Assembly: GCA_018343915.1 (NCBI GenBank)
Contig: JABRWF010000008.1
Span: forward strand, 310,001-374,000
Origin: Agroathelia rolfsii
Taxonomy: Eukaryota > Basidiomycota > Agaricomycetes > Amylocorticiales > Amylocorticiaceae
DNA length: 64,000 nt
Reading direction: 5' to 3'
Shown here: in pieces, positions 35,946-50,006 of the stretch
How the letters are laid out: the number at the start of each line of letters is the position of its first letter
Numbering within the stretch: position 1 is the stretch's first letter
Program-made: the position numbers and the translations under genes
Notes under the pieces: generated by a model
Databases searched by the model: none
What the model was told of the DNA's origin: nothing
What the model saw: only the letters and a program-made list of their open reading frames with translations

Positions 35946-37490
35946 ATGATGTGGGGTTTGCGAGTGCTCCAGTGCTGTCTTGTTGCATTCACACTTGTCG
36001 TGCTCACCGAGGCGGCCTCTGGTGGGCACCACGCCGCTGGAAAGTCACACCGTCGTTCGGCGCGCAAAAGTACGAAGACGAAGAAGATTGCGCAGGCGTG
36101 GTATGCAGGGTGGCATGCCACGGAAGGCTTCCCACTCTCTGATGTGTCATGGGATAAATATACACATTTGACCTATGCTTTTGCGTACGTTTGGCCACCT
36201 GTTTTATGCTATATGCGATTCTAAATGCTGAGCACTGAGCTTTTGTCCAGAATCACAACATCTTCGGTGAACAACATCTCTCTCGTGGGCTCTGATCCTG
36301 ACATCTTGCCCAATTTTGTGGAAGAGGCTCATAAGCATGTATGTCGTGTGCGGCACTTATTCCAGCTTATCTTATGACATGATCTTTCCATTTCACTAGA
36401 ATGTATCTGCAGCTGTTTCAATAGGCGGTTGGACCGGCTCGCTCTACTTCTCCACTAACGTAGGCTCCGCTGAGAACCGTACTGCGTTTGTCAAAACAGT
36501 GACAGATTTTGCTACACACTATAACCTCGACGGAATTGATTTTGAGTTAGCATGGTCATTCCCCGGAGTACACTTCATTGACTAATGCATCTTATGGTTA
36601 CAGTTGGGAGTCCCCCGCCTACCAAGGCATTGGCTGCAACACAATCAGCCCCGATGACACAGCTAACTTCCTTCTCTTCCTTCAAGAGCTGCGCACTACT
36701 GAAGTTGGCAAGAGCCTCACCCTTTCCGCTGCCACAGGTCTTACACCTTTCTATGGCACCTCGGGCTTGCCTCTGAAAAACATGACCGCCTTTGCCAAAG
36801 TACTAGATTACATTGAAGTGATGGACTATGACGTCTGGGGCTCCTGGTCTTCCGGCGTTGGTCCCAACTCGCCCTTGAACGACACCTGTGCGCCGAGCGC
36901 TGATCAAGTAGGCTCCGCCGTCTCTGCCGTCGCGTCATGGACGAAAGCAGGCATGCCAAAGGACAAAATCGTTCTTGGGGTGGCGTCGTATGGGCACTCG
37001 TTCTATGTTACCAATGCGAATGCCTTTGTACAAGGGTCCAAAACGGAGTTGACGGCTTATCCCGTGTTCAACGCATCACTACAGCCCGCGGGAGATGCCT
37101 GGGATGATGCAGCCGGTTATGATGTCTGCGGTAACTGGGAACCCCAGGGCGGTAACTTTGATTTTTGGGGATTGGTGGATGAAGGATACCTTGACTGTGA
37201 GGGCCTCCCTGAGGAGGGTATCGATTATCGCTTCGATACTTGTTCGCAGACGGTGTGTTTCCCTCAGTGCTTCCCCCTTATATATATATTACTTAATGGT
37301 ATCTTTCATTCAGGCATATGTCTACAACGCAACATCGAACATCATGATATCCTTCGATGACGCCAAAGCATTTTCTGCCAAGGGCAGGTACATCAAGAGC
37401 GAGCACCTCCGTGGCTTCGCCATGTGGGAGGCTGGCGGAGACTATGACGATATCCTTCTTGACGCCATCAGGTCCGCGGGTGGATACTGA
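35946..37490 (+). CDS. Secreted GH18 chitinase, copy D
   Basis: Exons 35946-36184, 36251-36338, 36400-36545, 36604-37252 and 37314-37490, about 432 residues; internal exon lengths equal copies A and B. The signal peptide is MMWGLRVLQCCLVAFTLVVLTEA, and either of two adjacent ATGs could start it. The catalytic motif reads DGIDFDWESP: the Glu is intact, but the Tyr after it, present in copies A and B, is Ser. MDYDVWGSW replaces MNYDVWGSW. These active-site-edge changes may alter specificity. The upstream leader resembles copy B, and exon 1 is the sister of the truncated copy C. Confidence 0.92.
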
Positions 37491-38185
37491 TTTTTGTCCT
37501 TTTTTTATGCAGCCTTGTGTATACATACATCATGGGCTCTCTACCTCGTTCTTTATCGCGTGTGCATTGCTACGTCGCTGTCCTTTCCTTTCTCATCCTA
37601 TCGTTTTGTTAAGTCCTGCCATTTTTTTTTGTTTCTCGTACTACATGTAGTTGAGTCACTGTACTGGTGCTGTATTGATTACGTAGCCTTATTCTTGTCG
37701 ATGCCGGAGCACTTATACAAGGTAACATATTGTATATGTTATTCTTATAAGTACTTATTTTTACAAAAATTAAATAATACAAATGAAACGATTTTGTAGG
37801 TTCTATCCAACTTGTAATTTACTAACATACTCTTTGGGTTGCGAATTCAGACCTCTAGCGGTCTTATGCCCTAGTTATAACAAACTTTGGGCACCCCTCC
37901 CCTTGTTCCACGTATTAGATCATCTGGAGCTCAATTGCTGCAGTATGTAACGGGTGCATTACTTCACAAATGCAAGATGGGATACCATTCGAGCTACCTA
38001 GTGCGATTATCATGATTACGGTACGACAAAAGCGCCAAGTTCCAACGTCATCATTCATTCCAAATCCGAAGCCATTACATCAAAAGAAACACTCCGAGCT
38101 GATTTATGCTTTCAAAGGAAAGGTCGCTCAGTTCTAGTTCTAGTAATGACATTCAAGGTCCGCAATAAGATAGAATAGAATTCCT
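37491..38185. other. Intergenic with conserved 3'-UTR element
   Basis: 3' UTR of copy D, which aligns by eye with that of copy B and includes GTAACATATTGTATATG at 37,722-37,738, then spacer to the thiamin pyrophosphokinase gene. No gene is seen. Confidence 0.5.
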
Positions 38186-39346
38186 ATGGAAAGTCCTGCG
38201 TCACTCTTCTTTGGCATGTTATCCTTTCCCCTGCCATTTTTACCATCCCCGACTGCCGGTAAACGTGCTGATTCGCCCTCTGCAACAACATGGACGCTTC
38301 CCTTCCTCGAGCTACTCCAATCCGATAATACTGCTACAGAACCCAATGCCCCCAACACCAGCACCAAGACGGCGCTAATCATACTCAATCAGCCATTTTC
38401 GAAGCACATACTCGTGCATCTGTGGAGCACTACTTCTTGGCGCTGTTGTGCAGACGGTGGTGCAAACAGGCTCTACGATCTGTTTGACTGTGCGGAAACT
38501 GGCCTTCTTGAACGTGATTCGTAAGTGCATGCTCCGATGCACCTCAGCTTATCAAAGTTTCGAGTATAAATTAAAAACAACTCTATACGCAGATTTCTTC
38601 CTGATCTGATCAAAGGCGATTTGGATTCCATTCGGGATGATGTGCGGGCTTATTACGAGTCTAAAGTGAGCTGGCGCTCGTGTACAGCTGTGGAATAGCT
38701 GTCTGATTTTTTTTTTTTTTTTTTTTTTTTTTTGCATTTATGATTGATTCTAGGGTGTACCCATCATCAAGGTCAAAGATGAATATTCTACCGATTTAAT
38801 GAAATGTCTCTCCTCCTTGAGTGAAAAGGAGGTCGCTGAAGGCCAAGGCGAATACACCGTCGTCTTGCTCAGCGGCTTCTCGGGGCGATTAGACCAGACC
38901 GTGCATACACTCTCCTATCTGCACAAACTGCGTAAGAGCAGGCAGCAGACGTTTGTCGTGACTGATGACAACGTTGCTTGGGTCTTGAATGAGGTGTGCA
39001 CCATGGCGTCAAAAATTATAGGGATGCTTGGCTCATAATCAAACATGGCGGACAGGGACAGCATTTAGTCCAGATCAACCATGCGATTCTGGGTCCAACA
39101 TGCGGCTTATTGCCCGTCGGTATTGAATCTGCGCGAATAAGCACCTCGGGACTCCGATGGAACCTCAGTAAGACCCCACTTTCATGGCGCTTATCAAGAA
39201 AGTCTTGTTGACATAGATTCTCAGCGGACCAAGAATCCAGTTTTGACGGCCTCATTTCAACCTCGAACCACCTCGTGCCCGAGGAGAACGTAGTCTGGAT
39301 CAAGACGTCGCAGCCCATTTGGTGGTGCATCGAATTGAGACGATAG
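38186..39346 (+). CDS. Thiamin pyrophosphokinase
   Basis: Exons 38186-38520, 38593-38665, 38754-38993, 39056-39167 and 39225-39346, about 293 residues. Family blocks: ALIILNQPF; CCADGGANRLYD; PDLIKGDLDSI, with the Mg2+/ATP-binding Asp cluster; KDEYSTDLMKCL; LLSGFSGRLDQTVHTL; NHAILGPTCGLLPVG; and the C-terminal thiamin-binding SSFDGLISTSNHLVPEE, then PIWWCIELRR. It transfers pyrophosphate from ATP to thiamin, making the cofactor ThDP, in the cytosol. The C-terminus needs the last splice (CAG before CGGACC); reading through loses the SNHL motif. The ATG at 38,216 is an alternative start. Intron 3 holds a long poly-T tract. Confidence 0.9.
38707..38733 (+). repeat. Intronic poly-T tract
   Basis: About 27 consecutive T in intron 3 of the thiamin pyrophosphokinase gene, acting in effect as a very long polypyrimidine tract. 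Comparable runs occur in introns of SDS22 (40,553-40,575, A on the coding strand) and YVC1 (46,807-46,825). Confidence 0.85.
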
Positions 39347-39584
39347 TAAGATATGGATGGTAAATAGTATTTAGAAAGGCAAGCGATTCCACTGCTGTTT
39401 ATTATAAGTCAAGAGAGTCCGATTACACCGTAGATTCCAGAAGAGAGAGTTATTAGGAATAGTGGAGATCAATAGCATCGTTTCCTTGTAATAGAGATAG
39501 CATACACCAATAACACTCGGGATACATCTATATCGCTCTCACATACCTAGACAGTCAGAACCCAACTGTCAGAAGCGCATGTAT

Positions 39585-41305
39585 TCAGATTTGAGAGAGA
39601 CCGTACGTGGCATCAATTTGCTTTATTTGCGGCAAAGACAGCTTGATCTTCCGCCTGTATCCCGCACCCTCGGCCTCCTGACACGGATTATGCTCTAGGT
39701 AGATAGTTTCGAGGGACTTCAGACCACCCAGGATGGGCTCGAGTTCCCGCAGATCAGGTATTTGGTTCCCGTTGAGCTGTGAAATGATGAGTAGGGCAAG
39801 GATGTATGCTAGAAGGAACCGTAATTACCCAAAGCTCCTCTAATTCTTCAAGATGGGAAACATTCTCGATGGATGAGATGAAGTTGTTCCCTAGATCTAG
39901 CGTCCTCAATTTTGTCTGGCAAATTTATTTCATTTAATAAACGAGGAGTGCCTGACAATGTGATGACGATAACTTACATTCTTCTCAAGGCCCTGAATCT
40001 TGTTAATGCCGTTGTGACTGAAATATATTTCCTCCAGATTGACCAAGCCTTCAAGACCTTCGATCTCTCTAATGCGATTTGATTGGAGAGCCAGGATTTT
40101 CAACTTGGTGAGCGTGCCTAGATTCTAGATAGAGAGAAAAGGTTACAATCATTAGGATTCTTGTACACAAACTGGATGGTATAAGCTACTCACCTCTAGC
40201 TTGGTTATCTTATTTTTACCAAGCCAAAGCTCCTCCAAGTTGACGAGCTCTTCCAGATTCTCTATTTTCTAACGTAGCAAGGTAATGTGTTTAAAAAATC
40301 GGCGCCAAGTGAACATATGCACTAGGGGAGAACGTACACGTAATCTGTTACCGCCCAACTCCAAGCTCCTCAGAGTAGAAGCAAGCGGCGCAAGTCCCGT
40401 AATCGTGGAGATTCGATTTTGGACAAAGTATATTGTGTGGAGTGATTTGAGGCTGTGCAATTTATCGGGTACGGCACGGAGGAGGTTGAATGAGAGGTCC
40501 AACGATCTAGAAATCGCGTAAATTAATGTTGAGAACGCTTGGTTTAAACAGCTTTTTTTTTTTTTTTTTTTTTTTGCTCTACTTACTGAAGCTTGCCTAA
40601 TTTTTCCAGTGCATCACCGGGAGTTTTGAGCTTGTTATCGTAAAAGTCCAGCTCTTCGAGATTCACCAGAGCATGGAAGATGTCCGGATCAAGGTGGTTA
40701 ATGAAGTTTTGGCGAAGGCAGAGGCGTTTGAGCGATCCAGCGAACCGCACCAGGCGCAGGGCCTCGAGAGACTTGAGGCGTGAATGCACGATCTCCAGGT
40801 CCTGGCAAAGGTTGTTCAAGAATATAAATTACTGGGCCGTAGTGGACAAACAAACGCGTTGCATTGCAGGAAACGATTCCTCACCTCGGTGTCATCCGGA
40901 TAATCAGCCAACAAATCCCCAGACTCGCCATCCCCTTCCTCTTCATCTTCTTCATATTCGCCCTCATCACCAGACGCCTCTGCCGCAGCAATTGCAGCAG
41001 CAGCACCGTCGCCTCCACTCCCAGCACCAGAAATTATTTGAGCAATGGTAGTCGTCTGCACGACTCTCGCAGCTTTCCTGTCGTTGGTTCAACGAGTAAT
41101 GACAACAACGATATATCAGATTAGATACAATCATCCGGGAAGAGCGACAGAGCAAATGATCATAGTAGTAGACGCACTGCTCTCCATTAGCCTCACGTGG
41201 GGGCAGCTCGAGCACCTGCACCTCCTCCGCCAATCGTGCGCGAGGCCGCGGCTCTGCTGAATTCGAAGGAGTGCCAGCGGTAACTGACTCGGATGGTTCG
41301 GCCAT
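39585..41305 (-). CDS. SDS22: Protein phosphatase 1 regulatory subunit SDS22
   Basis: A multi-exon minus-strand gene. The N-terminus starts MAEPSESVTAGTP and continues through an Ala-rich then Asp/Glu-rich disordered segment (EGEYEEDEEEGDGESGD). Successive SDS22-type 22-residue leucine-rich repeats follow: LKRLCLRQNFINHLD; LEELDFYDNKLKTP; LQSLDLSFNLLRAVP; LHTIYFVQNRISTI; LRSLELGGNRLR; LEELWLGKNKITKLE; LKILALQSNRIREIE; LEEIYFSHNGINKIQ; LRTLDLGNNFISSIE; LEELWLNGNQIPDL; and LETIYLEHNPCQ. It closes with the LRR-cap LPQIKQIDAT. SDS22 binds and regulates PP1 catalytic subunit in mitosis. The last codons are uncertain: either YGLSQI ending at 39,585, or a short intron leading to WVLTV. Confidence 0.88.
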
Positions 41306-42437
41306 GGCGCCAACGAATTATAGTATGATGATCGGTGGGCTAAGCGGGAAGCAGGGTAAACAAAACTAGTAAACCGGTCTGTGTAGATCCAGACCTGATA
41401 GCGGCAGCGGAAAGTCTAGTAGAGTGCCAGAGCGTTTCTATTTACAAGTCGTGGCCGCCGTGGATCGTTACGGTTATGCCCAAGTTGAAATTACTGGATC
41501 CTGATCCTGTTTTGGCCGGAAGTAGTCGTGCATCAACTTGACTCACGCAACGTTTCGTCATTTCCGCGTGCATAAAAGATGTTCAGCCGGATCTAAATTA
41601 CATTATATGAAAGGCACAAAAGCAGCTTTGAATTTACATTCTTCATTTACCCCACGTTGATATTCATAATTATCTCAAAGATAAGCCGGCTGAGTGTTCT
41701 CTCTCTCTCTCTTTTTTTATTTTATTTTATCACAAGTCCATCCAATCAGTCCCATTATGTGAAAAGAAAAAGGAAAGAATATTGTCATAGACGATGATAA
41801 AATAGGGTCGTGTGATGTGTACGTGTTATGGAGCAGGGGCAGAAAAGTACAGACAGATGTGCCTTCATCATCATTAACACTACCAATACCACCATCACCA
41901 TCATCACCACCACAGGGGACAAACCAGTCAAAGGCACGGGAAGAATGGGATGAAGGGATGAGGGATAAACAAGGGGTAAACAGGGTGCCATTGTACTTGA
42001 CTGCTGCTGATGGTGGTGGTGGTAGCGATAAAGATGATCATGGAATGACGACAGGGGTTGAGAGCGCGCCTGCGCACTTCTTCGAGAAGTCCAGAGAGTC
42101 AGCAGAGTTACATAGAGAGAAAGAGAAAAGAGTGTTTGAAAGGTAGAGAAAAAACAAGGAAAAGAAGGGAGCGCATAAGTAATAAACGCGAATCCAATGC
42201 AGAAAAAAAAGAGGAGAACAATAGTAATAATAAGGGTAAAATATGCGTTGACCGGGGTAAACCAAGGGGAGAAAAGGGCAGTTTGCACGAGCAAAAGAGA
42301 GGTATGATGAAATTTGAATATTTCGGTATTCGATGATGGCGAAATGTTGGGAAATTAATTTGTCATGACAGTGAATGGTTCGTTCCTCGAGAAGATCCGG
42401 AAACAACAAAGGCATTACTACCCGCTCTGTGATTAGG
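41306..42437. other. Intergenic region
   Basis: About 1.1 kb between the 5' end of SDS22 and the 3' end of the YANK kinase. It contains a TC-rich/poly-T tract near 41,698-41,730 and CACCAT-type triplet runs near 41,880-41,920. Frames 41785-42294 and 42058-42336 are low-complexity and motif-free. Confidence 0.45.
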
Positions 42438-44179
<1,742 letters not shown>

Positions 44180-44538
44180 GGTACTGAGCCCCTGGGGTGG
44201 AATGGGGAGAGAGAGAAAGGGAGAGATGCCTTGGCTGGGAGACTTTTAGCGACGAGGAGAACAAGGGCGGGCAAACGAAGCAATGGCAGCAGCAGAGAAC
44301 AGAACAGCCGCCCTCTTCTCTTCTCTAACGTTTGTCGTTTCGGCCCGGTCCGGCGCTTGTCTTTTATTATTATTTTATTATTTATCTGTACTTATACTGT
44401 TATCATCTGCACCGTTGTCGTAAAAAATTCTAATTTCCTGTTTGGAATTCGTCGGAAGTTGCAAAGAAGCCCAGTTGTAATTGTCGGCCAATAAAGCCAA
44501 TAACTGGCCATTTCCGAGGCTTCTTGCTATTCCCCACA
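44180..44538. promoter_or_regulatory. Divergent promoter, YANK kinase / YVC1
   Basis: A 359-bp region between two divergent starts. It contains TTATT repeats near 44,366 but no clear core element. Confidence 0.4.
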
Positions 44539-47500
44539 ATGAACTCGGCGGACGACCGAGAGAGCGTTCCCCTGCTCGCACCAAGTCCAGAGGTCCTGGC
44601 ACAGGTCAAGGTCTTTCCTCTCATTGCCCATCTGAAAAAGGACGTGGTAGTGAGTGTCTTCATTCCCTCCCTCAGTACACAAAGGAGACTCATTGCCTAG
44701 GATACGATCGGTAAGCCTCACTGGGAACAAGGACCAGCCTCGTGCAAAGCTCACCTTTTCTCCCAGATAGCCCCCTCAGCTGGGAGTCAGTACGCATGAC
44801 TGTTATATGAACCCTCTCTACTAACACGCTTCTTCACTTTCCAGACAGTTAACTGCATCTGACATCAACTTCGCTATCGTTCGTCCTCTTGTATTCAAGT
44901 ACACGAGACTGCACAACCTAGCCAGCGTCTATGCATGTCTTGTCGTCCGCTCTCACTTTCTCTCCGCATCAGAGGGCAATCTCGCTCATGCATCCCTCAT
45001 GCAGTCGCGTGCGACTCTGTGCGAGATCATGGCGATGAAGCTCTCCGCATACTTTGCTTCCAATCAGATTCAGCTCGTGGCAGTCTTGACCACGAGCTGG
45101 AACCCTCTTGCAGGTGCTACGGATCAAATTGTGCAGCAAGTCAGGCACACCTTACAGGGCGATGAAGTCGATAATCCCCAGAGTGCACTCGAGGTGGGTG
45201 ATTATGACGTGTTATTTCCCAACTTTTCTGATAATTGCTATAGATGGCCGTGTTTACACAAGCCAAAGCTTTCTTGTCTTCCTCCGTTGTACAGTCTGTC
45301 ATCAACGACATCTACACGGGAAGAATCGTGTTCTCGATCTTTGCACACAGATCCGTGCTTGCAGACAATTACAAGCCACGTGCAATAAAGATATATGATC
45401 CTAGCAAAGCGCCGTTCCTAGACCACTACAGGTATGTTACTCTAAATACACTGGGACGCCACACTAATGGATTATATTGTACACTAGACTTCGTGTCCCT
45501 AAATACGGCGCTATACTTGAATTTCTTAATTTTTCAGTCCTGTTGACTATCTATCTCCTATTCCTTTCGAGTCTGTCGCTGTTTTACTTCTCTGCATGGC
45601 ATGGTTCACTCAAGCCTATATCTACTAGCCCACAGCATCGAACGCATGAACATATTCGAAATGATATTCGTCGTTTATGTAACAGCTTTCACCCTTGGTG
45701 AATACACCGCTACGAAAGAACATGGTTGGACTAGTGCGTTTGTCATTTACTATTCTAATCCACCCAAGACCCGTCAGGCTAAATTACTAGGCACATAGTT
45801 TACATCGCCAATGTACGTCCGCCAATATTTGATATTTCATCACTCATATCAAATTTTTGACGTGTTCGGAAATAGATGTGGAATGTGTTTGATTCCGCAT
45901 TGTGAGTAAATGGGTTGCCAAGTACAATGCTCATTTCCGCTAAACATCGTATAACTCCTCCTCCACAGCGTTGTCGTTTTCCTGGCTTACCTCGGTCTCC
46001 GTATTAAAGGCATATGGAGCGGCGATGGTGCGTCTTTCACTAGCAAGCCCTCTGCGTCATCTTAACTTATGGAAATATCAACCCTCGTGATAACCGACTT
46101 TACATTTACCTTCTCCTCCATCATCATCAGCCTACTTCTCCCAGCTCGGAATAGATATCATGGCCTGTGGTGCATGCATATTATTTCCCCGGTACCGTAA
46201 CATCATCACCATCTTCTGATCATCACAATCCTCATCCCCTCCGTTCATCATCCGTTGCACAGCCTGGCCTTCTTCGCCGTATCCCAAAATGTCGTTATCT
46301 TGTCAGTCAAGCGGCATTCTTTACTTCATTTTTTGATGGAACGGAGCTGACAGACCATAATAGGGCACTCCGTGCTATGATATCGGAATTTATCTTCTTC
46401 ACCGGTATGGCGTCCATATGTTTTTCGGGCCTGGTTTTCACGCTTTACACCCTTTGTAAGTTAATATATCAATCTTCTTAAGCATTGGTGGCAAGACAAC
46501 GAGTGTAACCTAATATATCATTGCTTGTGATTATTTCAGCTCAGGCCGCCGGTGCGCATTGGAATGTCAGATCCATCGTATGGATGATGCTCCAGATTTG
46601 GTTTGGGAATACGAGTCTCAGTTTTGTGCAGGCTTCGAGTTTTCATCCTATTTTTGGTATGTATTATCCATATGTATTTACTGGCGTGGTGAGGTTATTC
46701 AGAGCTTTTTATTTATTTTTTATTATAATTAGGCCCAGTGTTGATGATAGCATTCACGGCACTGTCAAGCACATTGCTACTTACGAGTAAGTAACACAGG
46801 AACAGGTTTTTTTTTTTTTTTTTTTACAAGTGCTAATTTTGGGGAATCTTGTTAGTTTTGATTTCGATTTTGTCCAACACGGTTGCTCGTATTGATGCGG
46901 TACGTTTCCGACTCAATATGGGCCTGATAATTCACTGACACCCTTGTTGACGTCAGAATGCTACTCAAGAGGTTAGCCATGGGACATTTCTGACCAGACT
47001 AACATTGTATTGAATTAATGTAATTCGTTTAGTACTTGTTTCAATATTCTATTACAACTCTAGAGGGGTAAGGAGTGAAGATGGCCAAATCTTGCCTGCG
47101 CTAATCTTCTTTCTTCATAGAGTCAAGTCAGACGCCTTATTCAGCTATCAGCCCCCATTCAATCTGCTCGCCTTCCTATTACTCAAACCAGCTAGCTATA
47201 TCCTAACTCCGCGCGCTCTTCACACGGCTAATGTATTCTTAATCAGATTGACTGTGAGTATCATACTTCTCTTCTTTTTGCCTCTCGTTTTTCTCAATTT
47301 TTTTTCTCGTACCGGATTGATATAGTCGTTCCCAATTCTCGTCGTTATCAATTTATACGAACGCAGACGCGCCTTCGGTGGCCCATGTAAACGTTCACGC
47401 ATCGCCGCCCACTCAATCTACAACAGCCTCCCGAAGAGGATCAAGAGTGTGCCCATCCTCGAGGCCATCGTTGGCCACGACTCTGAGGACCTATACGACG

Positions 47501-48289
47501 CCATCTTCGAAGTCGACCATGACAGAGACAATTGGGGTCTCTTTTGGGAGTCTGAGGAGGAGGAGCCGACGCCCATGTTACGGTCGCGTAAGGTGTCGGA
47601 GGTTGTGATTCCGCCGCCCATTTCGAGTGGCGAGAATGGCAGTGGCAGTGGCAACGGCGCTAGTGTTAATGGTACCGGTGTGGAAACATCGGGCGTGATG
47701 CACCCGCATCTGATGAACAGTCATCGGTCTTCGAGCAGGGGCTCGACTAATCGCAGAAGACCACCTTCGGAGCAGCAGCAGCAGCAGCAACACCAACAAC
47801 AGCTGGATTTGTCGCCGCGCAAGCGAAAACCATCTTCCGTCGTTACCGGTGGTGGCGGCGGTGTGCCGCTGACTTTATCAACGGCGGGGCTGACGTATAG
47901 TAATAATAGTAGTGGGGGCAATAGCGCCAGGGATCCCAAGAGCCCACTGGCGAGGCTCTTTTTCCCGAGGCAAGCGCCTATACCCATGCCGGTGGTGTCA
48001 CCTCCCACGCCGGATTTTGCGCCGATTGAAGCGGGGATGAAGAAGATGGAAATGATGCTGGAGGACATTAAAGGGTTACCGGTGAAGAAGCTGAAGGACG
48101 AGATGAAAGAGCTGCAGGTGAGTGAATGACGAGTACTCTATTATTATTATTGTTGTTGTTGTTCTCTGAAGATTTTGCTCATGCTTGATGTTTTGATAGG
48201 ACCGACAAGCGAGGATTGAGAGTCTCCTTTTGACGCTCACGAGAGGCATGCGTAATGAGGCTAGCACGTCTTCGTCGACAATGCGTTGA
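44539..48289 (+). CDS. YVC1: Vacuolar TRP-type cation channel
   Basis: A large multi-exon gene. The N-terminal cytosolic region starts MNSADDRESVPLLAPSPE; a 10-nt microexon (44,701-44,710) precedes SPLSWES, and later IVRPLVFKYTRLHNLASVYACLV is the typical fungal YVC1 block. Membrane segments follow: VPKYGAILEFLNFSVLLTIYLLF; MNIFEMIFVVYVTAFTLGE; NVFDSAFVVVFLAYLGL; the pore-like WMMLQIWFGNTSLSF; and the S6-like LLTILISILSNTVARIDANATQEYLFQ. The C-terminal tail (47,449-48,125) is cytosolic with Asp/Glu, a Gln-rich run (47,770-47,802) and a terminal coiled coil (VKKLKDEMKELQ-DRQARIESLLL). It releases Ca2+ from the vacuole in response to stretch, osmotic shock or Ca2+. Together with the CAX gene it covers release and uptake at the same organelle. 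Confidence 0.9.
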
Positions 48290-48683
48290 TGAAGCTCCGT
48301 CTGGTTTCCAAATCATGAATGTGTTGGGGCGTAAATGTCTTGCTTTAGGAAATGCTATTTGATGTCACGCGTCGTATTATACCACGCTTATGGATTAGGG
48401 TTCCTTTTCTTTGGGGCTTGGGTCGTTGGCTTTCTGATATTAATGTTGTTCACATGGAATTGGTTTACTTCTTTACTAGTACATCGCTACACACGTATCT
48501 CTCTTGTAGAATACTGTAAATACCATCTTGTTTGCTCGAAACTTGCGAGTTACATGACCAAGCAGTCCAGAATGTCATCTCATTTTAAACAAAAAAAAAT
48601 ATCGTTTCTATTTTCCGTGAATTATATATTAGTTAGATCGCACACGCAAATCTAAATAATCTGTACAAAGCCTATGAATGTCA
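48290..48683. other. Intergenic, convergent 3' ends
   Basis: About 390 bp between the YVC1 stop and the MIM1 stop. The frame 48335-48655 is hydrophobic and AT-rich with no motif; read as 3' UTRs. Confidence 0.5.
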
Positions 48684-49842
48684 TTAAGAACTAGACTGCT
48701 GAGAGTTCCATGTTCTCCACCACCAAGACCTTGACGATGATGCCGACTCATGCTCCGACTCGCCTGGCCTCCTCGAGCCCACACCGACATGACTCGCTAG
48801 CGATCCGGGGGCAGTGTTCCATCCCAACCAACCGACGAGGACGTTTTTCGCGAAGATCTCGCCAAAGCCGAGCATGACACCGTTAACAAAGGGAAGGAGC
48901 ATGTTGATAGCAAGGCTAGAGAGGAGCGCGATCGTGCGTGTGCTAGCAGGTAGTGAGCTGTCGAAAATGGACAGCGTCACGGAGGGTGCTGCAGGGGTGC
49001 GATGTTGTTGCGGCGGCGGCACTGATGATGGCTCATGTACACCACGTCCTTGATGATGCCGAGAGGGTGAAGGAGAGCGGGTGCGTGAGGGACCGGGGTA
49101 GGACTCTAGGGAGGGGATGGAATCGGAAACACCCTCCCATGGTTGTGAATCCAGTCCAGTGTTGGACTCGGAACGAGAGAAGTTGCTAGTCAACTCGCGC
49201 GAGTGAGAAACGCTCTATAAGAAAATTACTTTTAACTCATAGCAGGAGATATATAGATTCGCATGTACCTTGTGCTTCTGCGGCTCGCCAGCGACCAGGT
49301 CCCTAGCATCTGCCGGACTCGGACTGTCTCTCTTGGGGATACCGGTAGGGATATCTTCATGGATGTCCTCCCAGCCATGATCCTTCTCCTTCTCGTCGCG
49401 TTCCTTTTCTCGGATCGCTTCCCATTTAGCACGCTCCTTCTCAGCCTTTTCACGAGCTTCGGCGGACTTTGCTCTCCAGTCCTTCACGTGCTCCTCATAT
49501 TCAACCTCCCAGGAAGAAGTAGCGGTACTAGCAGCGAGTAATGCGTCGGCCTCGCCTGCAGATGGGCCTGAGCCAACTGTGGCCTCTGCTGGAGTAGGCT
49601 CTAGAGATGACGGCGGATGTGAGGCATCGTGTTCGGGAGGTGGGGTAGATGAGGACTTGGGAGGGATGGAGGCACTTTGACGTTTCAGGTCGGGTGGGGT
49701 ACTGAAGGCGTCGGACAATGCGGACTGGTCAAGAATACACAGGCTTCAATATTGGAAATAAAAGCAAGGAAATTAGATCCCTACTATACGCACTCACCTC
49801 CAGCAAAGACGTGTCGTCTGCCTCAGGATTGTGGTCAGACAT
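48684..49842 (-). CDS. MIM1: Mitochondrial outer-membrane insertase MIM1/TOM13
   Basis: Three exons, 49842-49798, 49724-49269 and 49214-48684, about 343 residues. The diagnostic part is near the C-terminus: LSSLAINMLLPFVNGVMLGFGEIFAKN, the single membrane segment and GFGE-type motif of Mim1/TOM13. Mim1 inserts alpha-helical outer-membrane proteins and helps assemble the TOM complex. Unlike the small yeast protein, this one has a long N-terminal extension: Ser/Pro-rich, then a charged coiled-coil stretch (AEKERAKWEAIREKERDEK). Long N-termini seem plausible in basidiomycetes, but the match rests on the C-terminal motif. The gene is divergent from the EngB-type GTPase at 164 bp. Confidence 0.82.
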
Positions 49843-50006
49843 CAGGTAATAGGACTTGTGGTGGTGGTTGTGCTCTTACAGCCGAATGCGAAATGAGCTC
49901 ATTTACTTCCGATCAACATTTGGAGGACTTTATTGACTTGACACCGTAACTGCTTGCTTCCAACCATCAAGGGACCACTTACCTATTCATTGACTATTGA
50001 ACAAAA
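49843..50006. promoter_or_regulatory. Short divergent promoter, MIM1 / mitochondrial GTPase
   Basis: Only 164 bp separates the start codons of two genes that both appear to serve mitochondria, so they probably share a bidirectional promoter. No nucleosome-free poly(dA:dT) tract or TATA box stands out. Confidence 0.5.

Noticed and set aside
42058..42336. Lys/Arg/Glu-rich 92-codon frame near the kinase 3' end
   Set aside because: It is a translation of purine-rich low-complexity DNA opposite a hydrophobic frame, with no motif on either strand.
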